7,785 nucleotides of DNA from an uncultured Oscillospiraceae bacterium (GTDB taxonomy: Bacteria > Bacillota > Clostridia > Oscillospirales > Acutalibacteraceae): assembly GCA_900553525.1 (NCBI GenBank), contig USDZ01000081.1, positions 1 through 7,785 of the forward strand. Direction: 5' to 3'. The notes below the pieces were generated by a model, which was given only the letters and a program-made list of their open reading frames with translations, searched no databases and was not told the DNA's origin. This document shows positions 6,113-7,785 of the stretch, piece by piece; the first letter of the stretch is position 1, and each line of letters starts with the position of its first letter. The position numbers were made by a program, and so were the translations under genes.

Positions 6113-6874
6113 TCAGCCGAAACGGCCGGTTATATAATCCTCGGTGCGCTTGTCGGACGGGGTGTTGAACATGACGGCGGTTTCGCCATACTCCACCAAT
6201 TCCCCCAACAGGAAAAAGGCCGTGCGGTCGGCGACCCGGCCCGCCTGCTGCATATTGTGGGTGACGACGACCACCGTGTAGTCTTTTTTCAGTTCCTGCA
6301 TCAAGTCCTCGATCTTCAGGGTCGAGATGGGATCGAGGGCGGAGGTGGGTTCGTCCATGAGCAGCACATCCGGCTCCACGGCCAAAGCCCGAGCAATACA
6401 CAGGCGCTGCTGCTGCCCGCCCGACAGGCCCAGGGCGGATTTGTTCAGCCGGTCTTTGACCTCGTCCCAGAGGGCCGCGCCCTTCAGGGAGCGTTCCACC
6501 AGTTCGTCGAGCTTCTTTTTGGACTTGATGCCGTGTACCCGGGGCCCGTAGGCAATATTGTCGTACACGCTCATTGGGAAGGGATTGGGCTTTTGAAACA
6601 CCATGCCCGCCCGCTTGCGCAGCAGGGTGACGTCGGTGCGGGGATCGTAAATATCCTCCCCGTCGATCCGCACCGTGCCGTTGATGCGGCAGCCCGGAAT
6701 CAGATCGTTCATCCGGTTCAGGGTTTTGATACAGGTGGATTTGCCGCACCCCGACGGCCCGATGAACGCCGTGATCTCACGAGAGGGGATTTCCATGCTG
6801 ATTCCCTTGAGGGCTTCGAAATCCCCGTAGTGCAGATGCAGGTCCTGAATTGATATTTTAATCGGATTGTCCAT
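6113..6874 (-). CDS. pstB: PstB, phosphate ABC transporter ATP-binding protein
   Basis: PstB is the ATPase that powers high-affinity inorganic phosphate import through the PstC-PstA channel at the cytoplasmic face of the membrane. The 253-aa product shows every ABC motif: Walker A GPSGCGKST (39-47), Q-loop Gln94 in FQKPNPFPMS, the signature LSGGQQQR (150-157), Walker B LLMDEPTSALDP (171-182) and the H-loop His206. The PNPFP-MS-YDN segment after the Q-loop and the LNRMNDLIPG stretch after Walker A are characteristic of PstB rather than of other importer ATPases. The ATG at 6874 is served by AAAGGA about 12 bases upstream, 34 bp after the pstA stop. Length and sequence are ordinary for the family. 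Confidence 0.96.
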   Translation of the reverse strand: MDNPIKISIQDLHLHYGDFEALKGISMEIPSREITAFIGPSGCGKSTCIKTLNRMNDLIPGCRINGTVRIDGEDIYDPRTDVTLLRKRAGMVFQKPNPFPMSVYDNIAYGPRVHGIKSKKKLDELVERSLKGAALWDEVKDRLNKSALGLSGGQQQRLCIARALAVEPDVLLMDEPTSALDPISTLKIEDLMQELKKDYTVVVVTHNMQQAGRVADRTAFFLLGELVEYGETAVMFNTPSDKRTEDYITGRFG

Positions 6875-6908
6875 GCTTTGTCCATTCCTTTCCAGTGACG
6901 GGGCGGAT

Positions 6909-7785
6909 TCAGCCCTTTTTCAGCAGGCGGGAGAGCAGGCTGGCCAGCCGGTTGAGGATAAACACCAGGATCAGCAGCACCGCCGCGGTGGCAAATGCGA
7001 CGTGGAAGGCGTTGGGATCCACCGCCTCCCGGGCGGTCTGGTACAGGTGCAGGGTCAGGGTGCGGCCACTGTTCAGAATATGTCCGAATGCGTTTTTGGG
7101 CATACCCGTAGCCAAGCCGGAGGTCAGGATCAGTGCGGCCGATTCGCCCACGATCCGGCCCATGCCGAGAATGACAGCGGTGAGCACACCGGGCATGGCG
7201 CAGGGCAGCACGATTCCCATCACCACCCGCAGCCGTCCGGCCCCGAGGGCCATAGCCCCCTCCTTATAACTTTCCGGCACCGCCAGGAGGGATTCCTCCG
7301 TCGTGCGCACGATGGTCGGCAGGATGCAGATGGTCATGGTCAGACAGCCCGCCAGGATGGAGGTGCCGAGCCCCAGCATGTGACAGAACACGGTGTATCC
7401 GAACAGACCGAAGAGGACCGACGGCACGCCGGACAGCACCTCAGTGGCGAACCGGATGGTCCGCACCAGACGCCCCTGCTTCGCGTACTGGGTCAGATAA
7501 ATCGCGGCGGAAAGGCCGATGGGGGTCACGATCAAGAGGGTAATCACCACGATATACAGGGTGTTGATGAACATGGGCAGGATCCCACGTCTGGTCTCAT
7601 CCCGGGCGGAATAGGTATCGGTCAGGAAGTCCCAGGAGATATGGGGCAGGCCGTTTATCAGAATATAGCCGATCAGCCCCACGAGTATCGCCACGGTCAG
7701 GACCGCACAGAAGACGATCAGCCCGCCGAGAAGGGCGTCCTTCGGGCGCCGGCGTTTCCGGTGCAGGGACAGGGTGCCCGCCGGG
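6909..7785 (-). CDS. pstA: PstA, phosphate ABC transporter permease, 5' end beyond window
   Basis: PstA is one of the two membrane subunits of the phosphate importer. The frame is open from 7784 to the stop at 6909-6911 (292 codons) with no start inside the first membrane helix. A GTG at 7694 is in frame but falls in the middle of the first transmembrane segment (which follows HRKRRRPKDALL), so the true start lies past the right edge. Counting from that GTG, hydrophobic segments lie at about 1-13, 42-66, 86-127, 157-192 and 232-256. The permease EAA loop is at 145-152 (EGAMALGA), and GLPHISWDFLT follows the first helix, as is typical of PstA rather than PstC. The highly basic segment before the first helix is a normal cytoplasmic N-terminus. 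pstB follows after 34 bp. pstC and pstS are presumably just outside the window. Confidence 0.94.
   Translation of the reverse strand, partial: PAGTLSLHRKRRRPKDALLGGLIVFCAVLTVAILVGLIGYILINGLPHISWDFLTDTYSARDETRRGILPMFINTLYIVVITLLIVTPIGLSAAIYLTQYAKQGRLVRTIRFATEVLSGVPSVLFGLFGYTVFCHMLGLGTSILAGCLTMTICILPTIVRTTEESLLAVPESYKEGAMALGAGRLRVVMGIVLPCAMPGVLTAVILGMGRIVGESAALILTSGLATGMPKNAFGHILNSGRTLTLHLYQTAREAVDPNAFHVAFATAAVLLILVFILNRLASLLSRLLKKG

Noticed and set aside
5203..6853. Two overlapping plus-strand open frames (321 and 335 codons) opposite phoU and pstB
   Set aside because: Each is register-matched to the real minus-strand gene (phoU and pstB respectively). They overlap each other and their products resemble nothing known.
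6909..7694. GTG at 7694 as the start of pstA
   Set aside because: The frame continues open upstream and encodes the first half of the first transmembrane helix preceded by a basic cytoplasmic segment, so the real start is outside the window.

Overview
The window reads as chromosomal DNA from a GC-rich, probably low-oxygen Gram-positive of the Clostridia (an Oscillospiraceae/Ruminococcaceae-like gut bacterium is the best guess). The clues are strong AGGAG-type ribosome binding sites, a PhoP/PhoR pair placed directly behind pstA-pstB-phoU, and a divergent AraC regulator beside a GH127 arabinofuranosidase. The taxonomy is inference. No rRNA, tRNA, CRISPR array, insertion sequence or phage gene is visible.

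Left part (1-2674): a sugar-utilisation pair. An AraC-family regulator runs leftward off the window edge (its first 219 residues are visible). A GH127 beta-L-arabinofuranosidase (631 aa, no signal peptide) runs rightward. They share a 121-bp divergent intergenic region that holds a good sigma-A-type promoter for the regulator, a weak one for the enzyme and a small palindrome between them. The likely logic is that the regulator senses an arabinose-derived sugar and switches on the enzyme, which trims imported beta-linked arabino-oligosaccharides in the cytoplasm.

Middle (2675-2865): a convergent, non-coding junction. It carries two hairpins, one of them a convincing terminator for the GH127 transcript, and a three-copy 10-bp tandem repeat that spans the stop codon of the kinase gene arriving from the other side.

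Right part (2866-7785): a leftward phosphate operon in the order pstA (5' end cut by the window edge), pstB, phoU, phoP-like response regulator, phoR-like sensor kinase. PstA and PstB are the membrane and ATPase parts of the high-affinity phosphate importer. PhoU links importer state to the kinase, and PhoR/PhoP would control the operon, closing a feedback loop. A candidate internal promoter overlaps the phoU stop codon and could let phoPR be expressed apart from the transporter.

I found no convincing previously undescribed system. The large open frames opposite the real genes are codon-register mirrors of those genes. The points worth a second look are regulatory details: the divergent promoter region, the internal phoPR promoter, the intercistronic hairpin, cre-like sites inside the GH127 gene, and the stop-codon repeat.
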